Shown here: one piece after another, positions 63,848-64,000 of the stretch | How the letters are laid out: each line of letters opens with the position of its first letter | How positions within the stretch are numbered: position 1 is the first letter of the stretch | Assembly: GCA_039096225.1 (NCBI GenBank) | Contig: JBBPEB010000014.1 | Span: forward strand, 186,001-250,000 | From: Blastocystis sp. Blastoise | Lineage: Eukaryota; Sar; Bigyra; Opalinata; Blastocystidae | Length of the DNA stretch: 64,000 nt | Direction of reading: 5' to 3' | Position numbers and translations under genes: made by a program | The notes under the pieces: model-generated | The model's input: only the letters and a program-made list of their open reading frames with translations | Told to the model about the DNA's origin: nothing | Database searches by the model: none

Positions 63848-64000
63848 TTACTTGATTTCTTCTTCAATATCTTCATCAATAAAATATTCTATAACTTCTT
63901 CATCTTGTTCAACTAATTCATCGTTTTCCCATCGACCGGATTCTGTAACACCATCAATAGAGTAATATGTACCTTTCCCACATTTAACATCATTCTTCCA
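63848..64000 (-). CDS. MORN-repeat protein, C-terminal end only
   Basis: The final 50 residues and stop of a gene that begins beyond the right edge. WKNDVKCGKGTYYSIDG and SGRWENDEL are MORN repeats, followed by an acidic tail ending DIEEEIK. It is the second MORN gene in the window, but its tail differs from that of 34897-36448. Confidence 0.65.
   Translation of the reverse strand, partial: WKNDVKCGKGTYYSIDGVTESGRWENDELVEQDEEVIEYFIDEDIEEEIK

Overview
This is nuclear DNA of a very AT-rich unicellular eukaryote. Genes carry many short introns, almost always GTATAT...TATAG or TTTAG and often little more than TA microsatellite. Gaps are short, neighbouring genes mostly alternate strands, and proteins have Asn-, Gln/Pro- and Ser/Thr-rich tracts. 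The gene set (UFL1, OSTC, CLU, condensin CAP-G, NOPCHAP1, an NCL-type exchanger, a hybrid histidine kinase, urocanase, a GH29 fucosidase) fits a free-living protist, perhaps an amoebozoan. No tRNA, rRNA, transposon or CRISPR was recognised. I cannot name the species.

Layout. 1-298 (-) end of a membrane protein. 1744-3408 (+) tandem C2 protein. 3861-5144 (-) bromodomain protein. 5676-7062 (+) SAP-domain protein. 7404-10657 (-) UFL1. 10954-11457 (+) OSTC. 11853-15800 (-) CLU/CLUH. 16398-18346 (+) protein kinase. 19194-22518 (-) NCL-type Na+/Ca2+ exchanger with EF hands. 23406-29060 (+) ADIP-like coiled-coil protein. 29623-30249 (-) NOPCHAP1. 30482-34257 (+) condensin CAP-G. 34897-36448 (+) MORN protein. 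36780-40093 (-) SET methyltransferase with an R1-type zinc finger. 41102-44209 (-) urocanase. 44800-46521 (-) coiled-coil protein. 46851-57340 (+) giant hybrid histidine kinase. 57900-59103 (+) NUDT22. 59249-61217 (-) alpha-L-fucosidase. 62566-63399 (+) protein with bacterial-type ChW repeats. 63848-64000 (-) end of another MORN protein.

The genes do not form one pathway. UFL1 and OSTC, both linked to the ER, sit head to head 296 bp apart, which may be chance. Several genes serve chromatin and chromosome work (bromodomain, SET, CAP-G, NOPCHAP1); others serve signalling (kinase, histidine kinase, C2, exchanger).

The least expected result came from closing reading frames by hand. Four introns, in UFL1, the exchanger, the SET gene and urocanase, cannot be spliced as GT-AG. 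All four close in frame as AT-AC introns. Each has an ATATC(C/T)-type 5' site and a branch-like TTC(C/T)TT(A/C)AT element, with the presumed branch A exactly 9 nt before the final C. This points to a working minor (U12) spliceosome in an AT-rich genome. Also unusual are the ChW repeats in a eukaryotic gene, the SET plus R1 zinc-finger pairing, a roughly 580-residue insert inside the ATPase domain of the histidine kinase, and an intron flanked by a 13-nt direct repeat.
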